From assembly GCA_944381745.1 (NCBI GenBank), contig CALWMI010000002.1, forward strand, positions 1-33,117: 33,117 nucleotides of DNA. Direction: 5' to 3'. Below, piece by piece: positions 1-7,127 of the stretch. Position 1 is the first letter of the stretch. Each line of letters starts with the position of its first letter. The translations under genes and the position numbers were made by a program. The notes beneath the pieces were generated by a model, which worked only from the letters and a program-made list of their open reading frames with translations, was not told the DNA's origin and did not search any database. The stretch comes from an uncultured Lachnospiraceae bacterium (GTDB lineage: Bacteria; Bacillota; Clostridia; Lachnospirales; Lachnospiraceae).

Positions 1-743
1 TTGTCATTCACGTCCAGCCCGGTGTTGATCTTCACCTGCACGAGGCTGGCCTGGACTTCCTCCTCCGTCATATCCAGCTGCTTGGCTGTCAGCGCCACGT
101 CCTCCTTGCACTTGTAGTACTTGGACAGCACCTTCTTCTCCGTCTCGCCCAGCTGCTTGAGCACCGTCCTGGTCAGGCGGTCGCCATAGCTCACCACCAT
201 CTGGTTGATGGCGCTGTAGATCTCCATGCCCATATACTCCAGGATCACCCGGTCCGGCTTGAAGATCTCGCCGGCCCGCACCGCGTCCAGCGCGTTGTTG
301 TACGTATTCTTGATGCCCCGGATGCCGTTCTCCATCGTACCGATCCCCACGCGGATGCGCATATCCGAATCGATCTTCTCAATCTGCGAGAGCGCCTCGT
401 TCTTGATGTCGTCCAGGGCGTAGTAGAGCTCCCTTCTCGTGGGGCTGGTCAGGATCACCACCATGCCCATATCCGCCACGATCACCTGGTTGCCGCCGAT
501 CTTCTTGTTCACTGCGGAGAAGGGGATCATGGCGGCTGCGGCCTCCCTCAGCTTCTCCTTGTCCTCGTTCCGCACATAGGCGTCGGACGGATAGAGGAAA
601 GAGATGGCCATAAACGTATCCTTATCCACATCAAAGCCAAACTTCTTGCCGAAGGACTTGACCAAATCCTCATCCTCATAGTAGCCTATGACAATGTCGT
701 TAAAATAAGCAGATAGTGTAATGTCTGTCGTATTCTTGTTCAT
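1..743 (-). CDS. CdaR/PucR-like transcriptional regulator (partial)
   Basis: This is the first 247 codons of a leftward gene whose 3' end lies outside the window. The start at 743 follows a GGGGAGGA ribosome binding site. The middle (about residues 125-175) has the pattern of the CdaR/PucR family: a regulatory domain followed by a stretch with NALDAVRAGEIFKP, resembling the segment before the C-terminal helix-turn-helix in sugar-diacid regulators. The last visible residues (about 205-247) contain a divergent form of that helix-turn-helix ending in INTGLDV, where family members usually read 'TGLD'. The effector is unknown and no N-terminal diacid-binding domain is recognisable. A DNA-binding role is inferred from this weak family resemblance. 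The gene has its own promoter just downstream of the HAD gene, so it is probably a separate unit. Confidence 0.6.
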   Translation of the reverse strand, partial: MNKNTTDITLSAYFNDIVIGYYEDEDLVKSFGKKFGFDVDKDTFMAISFLYPSDAYVRNEDKEKLREAAAAMIPFSAVNKKIGGNQVIVADMGMVVILTSPTRRELYYALDDIKNEALSQIEKIDSDMRIRVGIGTMENGIRGIKNTYNNALDAVRAGEIFKPDRVILEYMGMEIYSAINQMVVSYGDRLTRTVLKQLGETEKKVLSKYYKCKEDVALTAKQLDMTEEEVQASLVQVKINTGLDVND

Positions 744-803
744 TCTCCATTCCTCCCCTGCCAACCAGTTTTCCCGCGCATCTGCCTTCCTTGGGAAGTC
801 TTC

Positions 804-832
804 ATTATATAATACTTTCCAGCGTTTGTCAA
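804..832 (-). promoter_or_regulatory. Consensus sigma-A promoter for the CdaR/PucR-like gene
   Basis: On the minus strand the -35 is TTGACA (827-832) and the -10 is TATAAT (804-809), with a 17-base spacer. Both hexamers are perfect. The -35 overlaps the TGA stop codon of the upstream HAD gene. The predicted leader before the start at 743 is about 55 bases. Confidence 0.8.
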
Positions 833-1584
833 TCTGCGCAGGCTTCCCGTGCAGTAGCTTCCCGCTGCCCCTGCGCCGCCTCTCCCAGCAGCCCTCTCAG
901 CTCCTCCAGCCTGTGGATCTCATAGCAAGGGACGATATCCGCTGGACGCGGCTCCCCCTTCCGGTTAAACCAGCAGGTGTCCAGGCCGCCGTTGATGCCC
1001 CCCAGGATGTCGGAGGTCAGGGAATCCCCCACGATCAGATAATCCGCCGGATCCGCCTCCCCGGCATGGTTCTCCTGGCGGATCCGGGCAAAGCAGTAGT
1101 CGAAAAACTCCTTCCTGGGCTTCTGGCAACCGGCGTCCTCGGAGACGAACACCTCCCGGAAATATCTGCGGAAGCCTGCCTTGGCAAGCCTGCGGTACTG
1201 CGTCCTGGACGTGCCGTTGGTCACGACGTAGAGCGGGTATCTCTCATACAGCCACGCAAGCAGTTCCCCGGCTCCCTCCACCGGAATCGCGGACGCGTCC
1301 AGCTGCGCCCGGTAGAGCCGCTCCGCCAGATCGCCGCCTTCTCCCAGCCCCAGCTCCTGGAAAAAGCGCAGGAACCGGGTCTCCATAATCGTCCGGCGCT
1401 CGATCTCTCCCCGCTCATAGGCCTTCCACAGGCTGGCGTTGATGCGGCTGTACTGCTCCAGCATCCCTGCATCTGCCCGCACGCCGAAGGCTCCCAGCAC
1501 GGCGGTGACGCCAGCCTTCTCCCCCGCGTCAAAATCCAGCAGCGTATTGTCCACGTCCAGAAGCACGCCCTTATACCGCTTCAT
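829..1584 (-). CDS. YjjG/YfnB-type HAD hydrolase (probable pyrimidine 5'-nucleotidase)
   Basis: A 251-residue HAD subfamily IA phosphatase. Motif I is LLDVDNTLLDF near residues 8-18 with nucleophile Asp10 and acid/base Asp12. Motif II is VVTNGTSRTQ, motif III includes the lysine in CQKPRKEF, and motif IV is IVGDSLTSDILGG. That last motif is close to the version in YjjG/YfnB enzymes, which remove phosphate from dUMP, dTMP and non-canonical pyrimidine nucleotides. An open frame continues upstream, but ATG 1584 has a GGGGAGGA site five bases ahead and overlaps the pyrC stop by 14 bases, which implies translational coupling. It is the last gene of the DeoR operon. A pyrimidine substrate fits both the subfamily and the neighbouring pyrC. 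HAD substrate calls are often loose, so the family is secure but the substrate is inferred. Confidence 0.85.
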   Translation of the reverse strand: MKRYKGVLLDVDNTLLDFDAGEKAGVTAVLGAFGVRADAGMLEQYSRINASLWKAYERGEIERRTIMETRFLRFFQELGLGEGGDLAERLYRAQLDASAIPVEGAGELLAWLYERYPLYVVTNGTSRTQYRRLAKAGFRRYFREVFVSEDAGCQKPRKEFFDYCFARIRQENHAGEADPADYLIVGDSLTSDILGGINGGLDTCWFNRKGEPRPADIVPCYEIHRLEELRGLLGEAAQGQREATAREACAD

Positions 1585-2887
1585 GGTTCCTCCCCGGATT
1601 CTCTCCACCGTCCTGGCCTTTCCCATCCTCGTAAGCGATCTGCCCGCCGCAGACCGTATATTTCACACGCCCGTACAGGCTCTCCCCCAGGAAGGGCGAG
1701 TTGGACGCCTTGGACGCGAAGCCTTCCACCTTCCACTGCTCGCCCTCGTCAAAGATGACCAGATCCGCTTCCTTGCCCTCCTCGATGCTGCCGGCTTCCA
1801 GGCCATACAGACGGGCAGGGTTCAGGCTCATCTTTTCCATCAGCTGCATGATGGTCAGGTGCCCCTTTCTCACCAGGTTCGTGATCCCCAGCGCCAGGGC
1901 AGTCTCCAGCCCGATAATCCCGCTGGGCGCCTGGGGGAATGGAAGCTCCTTCTCCTCCCGGCTGTGGGGGGCGTGGTCGGTGGCGATCAGGTCGATGGTC
2001 CCGTCCTTGAGCCCTTCGATCAGCGCGTACCGGTCCTCCTTCGTGCGCAGGGGCGGGTTCATCTTGGCGCAGGTGCCAAACCGCTTCACAGCCCTCTCAT
2101 CCAGGGAAAAATGGTGGGGCGTCACCTCGGCCCACACATCCGCCCCCATGTCCTTGGCCAGGCGGATAAGCCGCACCGAGTTGCCGGAGCTGACGTGCTG
2201 GATGTTGACCCGCGCCCCCGTGTGCAGCGCCAGCATGCAGTCCCTGGCCACCATGATCTCCTCCGCCAGGGCTGTGGCTCCCTCAAGCCCCAGCGCCCGA
2301 GCCGCTTCCCCGGCGTTGACGCCGCTCTGGGCGATGAAGCTGGGATCCTCCTCGTGGAAGCTCAGCGGCACCCCCAGGGCCGCCGCCTTCTCCATGGCCG
2401 CCTGCACCAGCCGTTCGTCCTGCAGCGGCTTGCCGTCGTCGGTGAAGCCTGCGGCCCCTGCGGCGCGAAGCCCATCCATATCCGTCAGTTCCTTCCCCTC
2501 CATCCCCACAGTCACAGTCCCGCAGGAGAGCACATGGACCGGCGTCTTCCGCCCCTCCTCCAGCACATACCGCAGGGTCTCCTCATTGTCCACGCAGGGC
2601 TTTGTATTGGCCATGCACACGACTGTGGTGAAGCCGCCCGCCGCTGCTGCCGCCGCCCCCGTGTGGATGTCCTCCTTGTAGGTCAGGCCAGGATCCCTAA
2701 AATGCACGTGGACGTCCATGAGCCCGGGCGCCACAGTCAGCCCCCTGGCCTCTATAATCCGCTCATACTCCTCGCTCCTCTGGTACTTGCCGATCTTCTT
2801 AATCTTCCTGCCCTCGATCACCAGATCCAGCACATCGTCAATTCCTCTCTTGGGGTCAATCACTCGTCCGTCCTTTATCAGAATCAT
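1571..2887 (-). CDS. pyrC: Dihydroorotase
   Basis: A 438-residue zinc amidohydrolase that interconverts N-carbamoyl-L-aspartate and dihydroorotate in the cytosol. The metal-site pattern is complete: HVHFRDPG near residue 60, TDDGKPLQD near 150, SFHEED near 178, NIQHVSSGNS near 230 and IATDHAPHSREEKE near 302. The DDG motif near 150 matches class I dihydroorotases (Bacillus-like) and argues against a hydantoinase or allantoinase, where a carboxylated lysine is expected. MANTKPC near 92-98 is also typical of the family. ATG 2887 overlaps the upstream M20 gene by four bases. The usual pyrimidine biosynthesis partners (pyrB, pyrD, pyrE, pyrF) are absent here. It sits instead with an N-carbamoyl amidohydrolase and a nucleotidase, so it may work in the hydrolytic direction. 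Confidence 0.9.
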   Translation of the reverse strand: MILIKDGRVIDPKRGIDDVLDLVIEGRKIKKIGKYQRSEEYERIIEARGLTVAPGLMDVHVHFRDPGLTYKEDIHTGAAAAAAGGFTTVVCMANTKPCVDNEETLRYVLEEGRKTPVHVLSCGTVTVGMEGKELTDMDGLRAAGAAGFTDDGKPLQDERLVQAAMEKAAALGVPLSFHEEDPSFIAQSGVNAGEAARALGLEGATALAEEIMVARDCMLALHTGARVNIQHVSSGNSVRLIRLAKDMGADVWAEVTPHHFSLDERAVKRFGTCAKMNPPLRTKEDRYALIEGLKDGTIDLIATDHAPHSREEKELPFPQAPSGIIGLETALALGITNLVRKGHLTIMQLMEKMSLNPARLYGLEAGSIEEGKEADLVIFDEGEQWKVEGFASKASNSPFLGESLYGRVKYTVCGGQIAYEDGKGQDGGENPGRNHEAV

Positions 2888-4107
2888 CTTGCTTCCTCCT
2901 TCAGATACTGGTAGATCACCTTGGCGCCGTCGCAGATGGACTCGATCGTGGTAAATTCCTTCTTGTTGTGGCTGATACCCTTGGCGCAGGGGATGAAGAC
3001 CATCGCCGTGTCGCAGATATGGGCGAAGGACATGGCGTCATGCCCTGCCCCGCTGATCATCGGGCGGTGGGGGATTTTCAGCTCCTTAGCTGCCTCCAGC
3101 AGCTTCTGCTGCAGATCGGCAGACATGCCGATGGGCGGGATGTCGGATATCTTCTCCCGGAAATACTTGAGCTTGCGCTTCTCACATATCCGCTTGCACG
3201 CCTGCTTCAGCCGCGTCTCCATGCGGTCAAGGCTGGAGGAATCGATCCCTCTCATATCCACGCCCAGCTCCACCTCCCCGGGGATCACGTTCAGGGCGTT
3301 CGGCCGGTTGCTCACCGTCCCCACGGTGGCCACGGACTGGTAGATGGACTCGGATTTCCCGATCTCCTCGATCTCCAGTATGATCTCCGCCGCCGCGCAC
3401 AGGGCATCCGCCCGCATCCCCATGGGGGTGGCCCCGGAGTGCTCCGCGTTCCCGTGGATGTGGATGTTGAACCTTCTGGGGCCAGCGATGGTCTGCACGA
3501 TTCCCACGCGGTCCCCGTACTCCTCCAGCACCTTTCCCTGCTCGATGTGGAGCTCAATGTATTCCCTCACGCCCTGTATGCGGTCCGGGTGCAGGCTGTA
3601 GCCTTTGCGGCGGAACACTTCGCTCAGCGTCTCGCCCTTCTTGTTCACAGCCTCCCCGATGTCGTGCTTGTACACCTCGCCGGTGATCAGGCCGCTCCCG
3701 ATGGTGCTCCTGCCGAAATTGCTGGACTCCTCGCAGCGCATCGCCCCGATGCGCACGGGAATGCGAAGGCCGCTCTTCACCGCCCAGTCCATGACCAGGA
3801 ACCCGGCGATGATGCCGGCCACGCCGTCATAGCGCCCGCCCTCGATGACGGAGTCCAAGTGGGAAGCGATCAGGCAGTAGTCCTCGTCCATATCGCAGTC
3901 CTTGCGGTACAGATAGGTGTTGCCCACCTGGTCCTCATAGCTGCCGTAGCCTTTCTCCTCGCCAAGCTCGCGGAACACGCGGTGCATCTCGTCCTCCACC
4001 TCCGTGTACCCGAGACGTGTGACGCCCCCGTTTTCGCTGCTTCCAATCCCGTAGAAACGGTCAAACAAATATTCTGCGTATTCGATATCTTCAATCTCGT
4101 GCTGCAT
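2884..4107 (-). CDS. M20 family N-carbamoyl-amino-acid amidohydrolase (hydantoinase/carbamoylase type)
   Basis: A 407-residue metal hydrolase of the group containing N-carbamoyl-L-amino acid hydrolase, beta-ureidopropionase and allantoate amidohydrolase. Visible di-metal ligands are His83 and Asp85 in ASHLDSV, Asp94 in GGRYDGVAG, the Glu pair in MRCEESSNFG (126-127), His187 in ELHIEQG, and the C-terminal SGAGHDAMSF. The dimerisation-lid motif GNAEHSGATPMGMRADAL is typical of carbamoylases. These enzymes release CO2 and ammonia from an N-carbamoyl group. The start at 4107 lies 25 bases after the DeoR gene, and the end overlaps pyrC by four bases. Because the next enzyme handles N-carbamoyl-aspartate, a carbamoyl-aspartate (ureidosuccinate) substrate is plausible. 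Sequence alone cannot separate it from allantoate or beta-ureidopropionate. Confidence 0.8.
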   Translation of the reverse strand: MQHEIEDIEYAEYLFDRFYGIGSSENGGVTRLGYTEVEDEMHRVFRELGEEKGYGSYEDQVGNTYLYRKDCDMDEDYCLIASHLDSVIEGGRYDGVAGIIAGFLVMDWAVKSGLRIPVRIGAMRCEESSNFGRSTIGSGLITGEVYKHDIGEAVNKKGETLSEVFRRKGYSLHPDRIQGVREYIELHIEQGKVLEEYGDRVGIVQTIAGPRRFNIHIHGNAEHSGATPMGMRADALCAAAEIILEIEEIGKSESIYQSVATVGTVSNRPNALNVIPGEVELGVDMRGIDSSSLDRMETRLKQACKRICEKRKLKYFREKISDIPPIGMSADLQQKLLEAAKELKIPHRPMISGAGHDAMSFAHICDTAMVFIPCAKGISHNKKEFTTIESICDGAKVIYQYLKEEAR

Positions 4108-4132
4108 GTCGTCTCCTCCCGCTGTTTGTCTG

Positions 4133-4891
4133 TCATAAACTTACACAGTGAATCTGTACTCCGTGGCTCTCCAGCTCTCCCCGGATCTCCTCCGGGATCT
4201 CCTCGTCAGTGATCACATCCTGGACCTCCTGCAGGCGGAAGGAGGTCACAAGCCCCCGCTTCCCAAATTTTGTGGAGTCTGTCAGAATGATCACCCGCTT
4301 CGCCGACTCTGCCATGGCCTTCATCGTATCCGTGCGCATCAGATCCACGCCGGTGAATCCCACGCCCTGCTTGTAGCCGTCCGCGCCGACGAATATCTTG
4401 TCCACGGAAAAATCGCTGGCGCACCGCTTGGTCACCGGGCCTACCACCACCTGGGATTTCAGCTGGTAGTCGCCACCAAGAAGCACAATCTTGGCGCGGG
4501 GCGCCTCCTTGATGTAGGATGCAGTGAATGCAGAGTTGGTGATGATGGTGACGTTCTCCTTGTGGGTGGCCAGCTCCTCCGCCAGAAGGGCGCAGGTCGT
4601 ACCCGACTCGATCATCACGGTCTCCCCGTTCTCCACCATCTGCGCGGCCATCACTGCAATCTTCTTCTTGCGGTTGTAATTGTGCCCCATCCGGGTGCTC
4701 AGATCCCCGGTCTCATTGATCACCGCATATCCGTGCTCCCGCTGGATAATCCGCTTCTCCACCAGGGCGTCCAAATCCTTGCGGATCGTCACCTGGGATA
4801 CGCCCAGCTCCCTCGCCAGCGTCACCACGTCGATCCGATGGTGCTGGTTGACCAGCTCTATGATCTTATCCTGTCTCTCCTGCATCATCAT
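4133..4891 (-). CDS. DeoR-family transcriptional regulator
   Basis: A 252-residue repressor-type protein. Residues 1-55 form the DeoR helix-turn-helix (RQDKIIELV, LARELGVSQVTIRKDLDAL). The rest is the DeoR sensor domain, related to ribose-5-phosphate isomerase, with MIESGTTCALLAEEL, TIITNSAF, LLGGDYQ, DKIFVGADG and ILTDSTKFGKRG. Family effectors are usually phosphorylated sugars or nucleoside breakdown products. A GTG at 4900 is in frame, but it lies inside the AGAGGTGA ribosome binding site, so ATG 4891 (six bases downstream of AGAGGTG) is preferred; ATGs at 4888 and 4885 are also possible. It is the first gene of a four-gene operon and is divergent from the phosphofructokinase. The palindromes at 4947-4971 are likely binding sites for it (inference). 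Confidence 0.9.
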   Translation of the reverse strand: MMMQERQDKIIELVNQHHRIDVVTLARELGVSQVTIRKDLDALVEKRIIQREHGYAVINETGDLSTRMGHNYNRKKKIAVMAAQMVENGETVMIESGTTCALLAEELATHKENVTIITNSAFTASYIKEAPRAKIVLLGGDYQLKSQVVVGPVTKRCASDFSVDKIFVGADGYKQGVGFTGVDLMRTDTMKAMAESAKRVIILTDSTKFGKRGLVTSFRLQEVQDVITDEEIPEEIRGELESHGVQIHCVSL

Positions 4892-4910
4892 AGGAATCAC
4901 CTCTGCACTG

Positions 4911-4939
4911 ATTGTACCACAAACCTTTCCCTTTGTCGC
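4911..4939 (-). promoter_or_regulatory. Probable promoter of the DeoR operon
   Basis: The minus-strand -10 is TACAAT (4911-4916), extended by an upstream TG. The -35 is a weak GCGACA (4934-4939), with a 17-base spacer. The twin palindromes begin directly upstream of the -35, as expected for an operator. Confidence 0.5.
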
Positions 4940-4946
4940 TAATTAT

Positions 4947-4971
4947 TTTCATTTGAAAGTTTCATTTGAAA
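4947..4971. promoter_or_regulatory. Twin palindromic operator candidates
   Basis: Two identical 12-base perfect palindromes, TTTCATTTGAAA, lie at 4947-4958 and 4960-4971, with centres 13 bases apart. Each is TTTCA-TT-TGAAA. Placement beside the -35 of an autogenous DeoR-family gene suggests that they are repressor sites. The role is inferred from position and symmetry only. Confidence 0.5.
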
Positions 4972-5076
4972 AATTTCTCCTCCGCTCCGGGCTTCCTGTC
5001 CTCCCCTTCTGCCTCTCTCCCTCTTCTTTCCATACTGCCCCATCCCTCCCCAACGGAGTGCCATTTTTGATCTTAC

Positions 5077-5115
5077 GAATGAAATTTCTTTCTATCTTTT
5101 TCGTAATTTTCATTC
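5077..5115. promoter_or_regulatory. Inverted GAATGAAA / TTTCATTC pair upstream of the PFK promoter
   Basis: GAATGAAA (5077-5084) and TTTCATTC (5108-5115) are reverse complements about 23 bases apart. The second arm ends one base before the PFK -35. The arms share the TTTCA/TGAAA half-site seen at 4947-4971, so the same regulator may act on both divergent promoters. Low-GC DNA raises the chance of coincidence. Confidence 0.3.
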
Positions 5116-5144
5116 TTTACATCCATAGCCTTCTGTGTTATCCT
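5116..5144 (+). promoter_or_regulatory. Probable promoter of the phosphofructokinase gene
   Basis: The -35 is TTTACA (5116-5121) and the -10 is TATCCT (5139-5144), with a 17-base spacer. The leader before ATG 5212 is about 60 bases and includes a small GC hairpin around 5152-5162. Confidence 0.5.
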
Positions 5145-5211
5145 ATACAAGGGCGGTTCGCCGTCCCTTTTGGGCTAATTGGTATTTTCTATCATTATTA
5201 GGAGGAAGCAT

Positions 5212-6426
5212 ATGAAAAATCTGCTTGTAGGGCAATCGGGCGGGCCCACCGCCGTCATCAACGCAAGCCTGTGGGGCGTACTGCATGAGGCCGCCCTCTA
5301 TCCGGAGCAAATCGGGCGTGTCTATGGCATGCGCAATGGCATCGAAGGGTTTCTGAAGGGGCATTTCATCGACCTGGGCGCCTCCCTGGACGCCGGCGCA
5401 CGGGAACGGCTGAAATACACGCCCGGCTCCTTTCTTGGCTCCTGCCGTTTCCGGCTTCCGGAAGACCTGGACGCCCCAGTCTACCAAGAGCTCCTGCGCC
5501 TTCTCGAAGCGCAGGACATCGGCTACTTCCTGTACATAGGCGGCAACGACTCCATGGACACCGTCTGCAAGCTCTCCGCCTATGCGGCCCGCACCGGGAG
5601 CAGCATCCGCTTTGTGGGGATCCCCAAGACCATCGACAACGACCTTGTGCTCACGGACCACACTCCCGGCTTCGGGAGCGCCGCGAAATTCGTGGCCACC
5701 GCCGTCCGGGAGATTGGCATCGACGCTTCTGTCTATGAGGCCCCCTCCGCCACCATCGTGGAGATCATGGGGCGCCATGCCGGGTGGCTGACCGCAGCCT
5801 CCGCCTTAGCGCGGAAATTCCCGGGGGACAATCCTGCCCTCATCTATCTGCCGGAAATCCCCTTTGACCAGGAGGCCTTCCTTGGACGGCTGCAGGAGGT
5901 GCTGGCCGTCCGCCGCAACGCTGTGGTCTGCGTGTCAGAGGGGCTCCGGGACAGGGATGGGAACTTCCTCTGCGAGTACGCGGCGTCCTCCTCCACAGAC
6001 CAGTTCGGCCACAAACAGCTCTCCGGCTGCGGCCGCTATCTGGCCCAGCTGGTCAAGGAGCGCCTGGGCATAAAGACCCGCACCGTGGAGTTCAACGTCA
6101 GCCAGCGGTGCGCAGCCCAGGAGCAGAGCCTTACGGATCTGTCCGAGGCGATCGATGCCGGGGCCTTCGGCGTACGCTCCGCCGTCGCGGGCAAGACCGG
6201 CTGCATGGTCACCTTCTCCCGGAATACGCCCTACTCCATCTCCTACGGGCTGGCGGACGTCTCCCTTGTCTGCAACCAGGAGAAGACGGTGCCCAGGGAA
6301 TGGATCAGCCTAGACGGCTCAGATGTAACCCCTGCGCTGGCCAGCTATATCCTCCCGCTGATCCAGGGCTCCCCGTCCATCCCCATGAAGGACGGCATGC
6401 CGGATTTCGTCTACCTGCAGCCGTAG
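5212..6426 (+). CDS. pfp: Diphosphate-dependent 6-phosphofructokinase
   Basis: A 404-residue glycolytic enzyme that phosphorylates fructose 6-phosphate, most likely with pyrophosphate. The N-terminal LLVGQSGGPTAVINAS is the phosphofructokinase phosphate-binding start. The donor site reads IGGNDSMDT near residues 109-116, and the catalytic loop reads GIPKTIDND near 136-144. ATP-type enzymes have glycine at the two donor-specificity positions. Asp113 and Lys139 here are the residues found in pyrophosphate-dependent enzymes. MGRHAGWL and PEIPFD further support the family. ATG 5212 has AGGAGG seven bases ahead; the open frame extends a little upstream, without a site. It is the only complete plus-strand gene in the window and is divergent from the DeoR operon. 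Reversibility would let it serve gluconeogenic flux too (family knowledge). Confidence 0.9.
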   Translation: MKNLLVGQSGGPTAVINASLWGVLHEAALYPEQIGRVYGMRNGIEGFLKGHFIDLGASLDAGARERLKYTPGSFLGSCRFRLPEDLDAPVYQELLRLLEAQDIGYFLYIGGNDSMDTVCKLSAYAARTGSSIRFVGIPKTIDNDLVLTDHTPGFGSAAKFVATAVREIGIDASVYEAPSATIVEIMGRHAGWLTAASALARKFPGDNPALIYLPEIPFDQEAFLGRLQEVLAVRRNAVVCVSEGLRDRDGNFLCEYAASSSTDQFGHKQLSGCGRYLAQLVKERLGIKTRTVEFNVSQRCAAQEQSLTDLSEAIDAGAFGVRSAVAGKTGCMVTFSRNTPYSISYGLADVSLVCNQEKTVPREWISLDGSDVTPALASYILPLIQGSPSIPMKDGMPDFVYLQP

Positions 6427-6430
6427 CGCC

Positions 6431-6467
6431 GGTATGGCTTCCGGGACAGGGGAAGCCGGTGCATACC
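6431..6467 (+). terminator. Bulged hairpin just after the phosphofructokinase gene
   Basis: GGTATGGCTTCC (6431-6442) pairs with GGAAGCC (6451-6457) and ATACC (6463-6467), leaving a five-base bulge. It begins four bases after the stop codon and is followed by GAATTTTA, a weak U-tract. It may be a weak first terminator or a 3'-end stabiliser. Confidence 0.35.
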
Positions 6468-6491
6468 GAATTTTAACCCCTGACACGTAGA

Positions 6492-6555
6492 AAAGAGACA
6501 ATCCCAGAGAATTCAGATTTTTTAGGAACTGAATTTCCTGTCGGACTGTCTCTTT
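6492..6555. terminator. Bidirectional intrinsic terminator between convergent genes
   Basis: AAAGAGACAATCC (6492-6504) pairs with GGACTGTCTCTTT (6543-6555) with one mismatch. An inner GAATTCAG (6509-6516) pairs with CTGAATT (6529-6535). The stem is U-rich on the 3' side in both directions. It separates the phosphofructokinase gene from the convergent small spore protein gene. Confidence 0.7.
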
Positions 6556-6602
6556 CTTCTTATCCCTCGTATTTTAGGGCACAAAAGGGGCTGTCTCCTG
6601 TC

Positions 6603-6821
6603 TCAAGCCTTGTCTCTTTCCTGGGCGCCGGCTCTGGCCGCCTCCCGTCTCCTGCGGGCCAGGATGCCGCCCACTCTGCCGGTCTCCTTGGCCGTCAGCG
6701 ATTTCCAGCCGCCCTCCAGCACCCGGTCCAGAAGGCCGAGCTCCCCGGCGATCTCGTATTTTAGCCGGTCTTCCGGCTCTATGTTCCGCAAATCAATCGG
6801 CTTGTCTTTTTTCCCTGCCAC
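6603..6821 (-). CDS. Small acid-soluble spore protein, alpha/beta or SspF-like
   Basis: A 72-residue basic protein with the spore DNA-binding pattern: LKYEIAGELGLLDRVLEGGW near residues 18-37, then SLTAKETGRVGG and a basic tail (ARRRREAARA). This resembles clostridial alpha/beta-type SASPs and Bacillus SspF, which coat DNA in the developing spore and protect it. An open frame runs further upstream. GTG 6821 is chosen because AGAAGGAG lies ten bases ahead and the protein then starts with the basic AGKKDKP; no good site precedes longer starts. A sigma-G-like promoter lies upstream. The gene follows the envelope module but probably has its own forespore control. It shows that the organism descends from spore formers. 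Confidence 0.75.
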   Translation of the reverse strand: MAGKKDKPIDLRNIEPEDRLKYEIAGELGLLDRVLEGGWKSLTAKETGRVGGILARRRREAARAGAQERDKA

Positions 6822-6897
6822 TGGCTGCACACTCCTTCTGTCTGCTCCGGCGGCACGGCTCACCCGCCCCTGCCGCCGGGAGCGATGGTCTATCAGG

Positions 6898-6927
6898 AAG
6901 TATGCCCATCCCTTCCGCCTCCTATAC
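6898..6927 (-). promoter_or_regulatory. Candidate sigma-G/sigma-F promoter for the SASP gene
   Basis: The minus-strand -35 is GTATA (6923-6927) and the -10 is CATACTT (6898-6904), with an 18-base spacer. Forespore promoters typically resemble GHATR and CATnnTA, so the -10 has one mismatch. The leader to GTG 6821 would be about 70 bases. This is a suggestion from pattern only. Confidence 0.35.
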
Positions 6928-6936
6928 AGCCAGGCG

Positions 6937-7125
6937 TCACGGCTCCTCCGGGATGATCACCGCCGCGATAAAATACGCCACTGCCGTGCCGAAAAATGCA
7001 GTGCAGAACGCCACCAGCACCAGCAAAAGCCGCAGGATCGTGGGGTCTATGCCAAAATAGTCCCCCAGCCCGCCGCAGATGCCGCACACCATCCGGCTGT
7101 TTCTCGAGCGATACAATCTCTTCAT
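6937..7125 (-). CDS. PspC-domain membrane protein
   Basis: A 62-residue protein made up of a single PspC domain. It has the typical start KRLYRSRNSRMVCGICGGLGDYFGIDP, split here as KRLYRSRNSRMV and CGICGGLGDYFGIDP, followed by one hydrophobic segment (about residues 29-58) ending in VIIPEEP. PspC proteins sit in the membrane and take part in envelope-stress responses in other bacteria. ATG 7125 has GGGGAGG seven bases upstream. A GTG at 7131 is too close to that site. The start region overlaps nothing but lies directly after the DUF4097 stop (7128), so it is translated in the same unit as PadR, DUF1700 and DUF4097. Confidence 0.85.
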   Translation of the reverse strand: MKRLYRSRNSRMVCGICGGLGDYFGIDPTILRLLLVLVAFCTAFFGTAVAYFIAAVIIPEEP

Positions 7126-7127
7126 GT

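Noticed and set aside
2884-4107. Allantoate amidohydrolase in an allantoin operon
   Set aside because: The family fits, but the neighbour is a class I dihydroorotase with the DDG motif, not an allantoinase, and no ureidoglycolate genes are present.
5151-5168. GGGCGG..CCGTCCC hairpin as a riboswitch or terminator in the PFK leader
   Set aside because: Only a four-base GGCG/CGCC stem is solid and the outer pairs do not match. It is too small to call.
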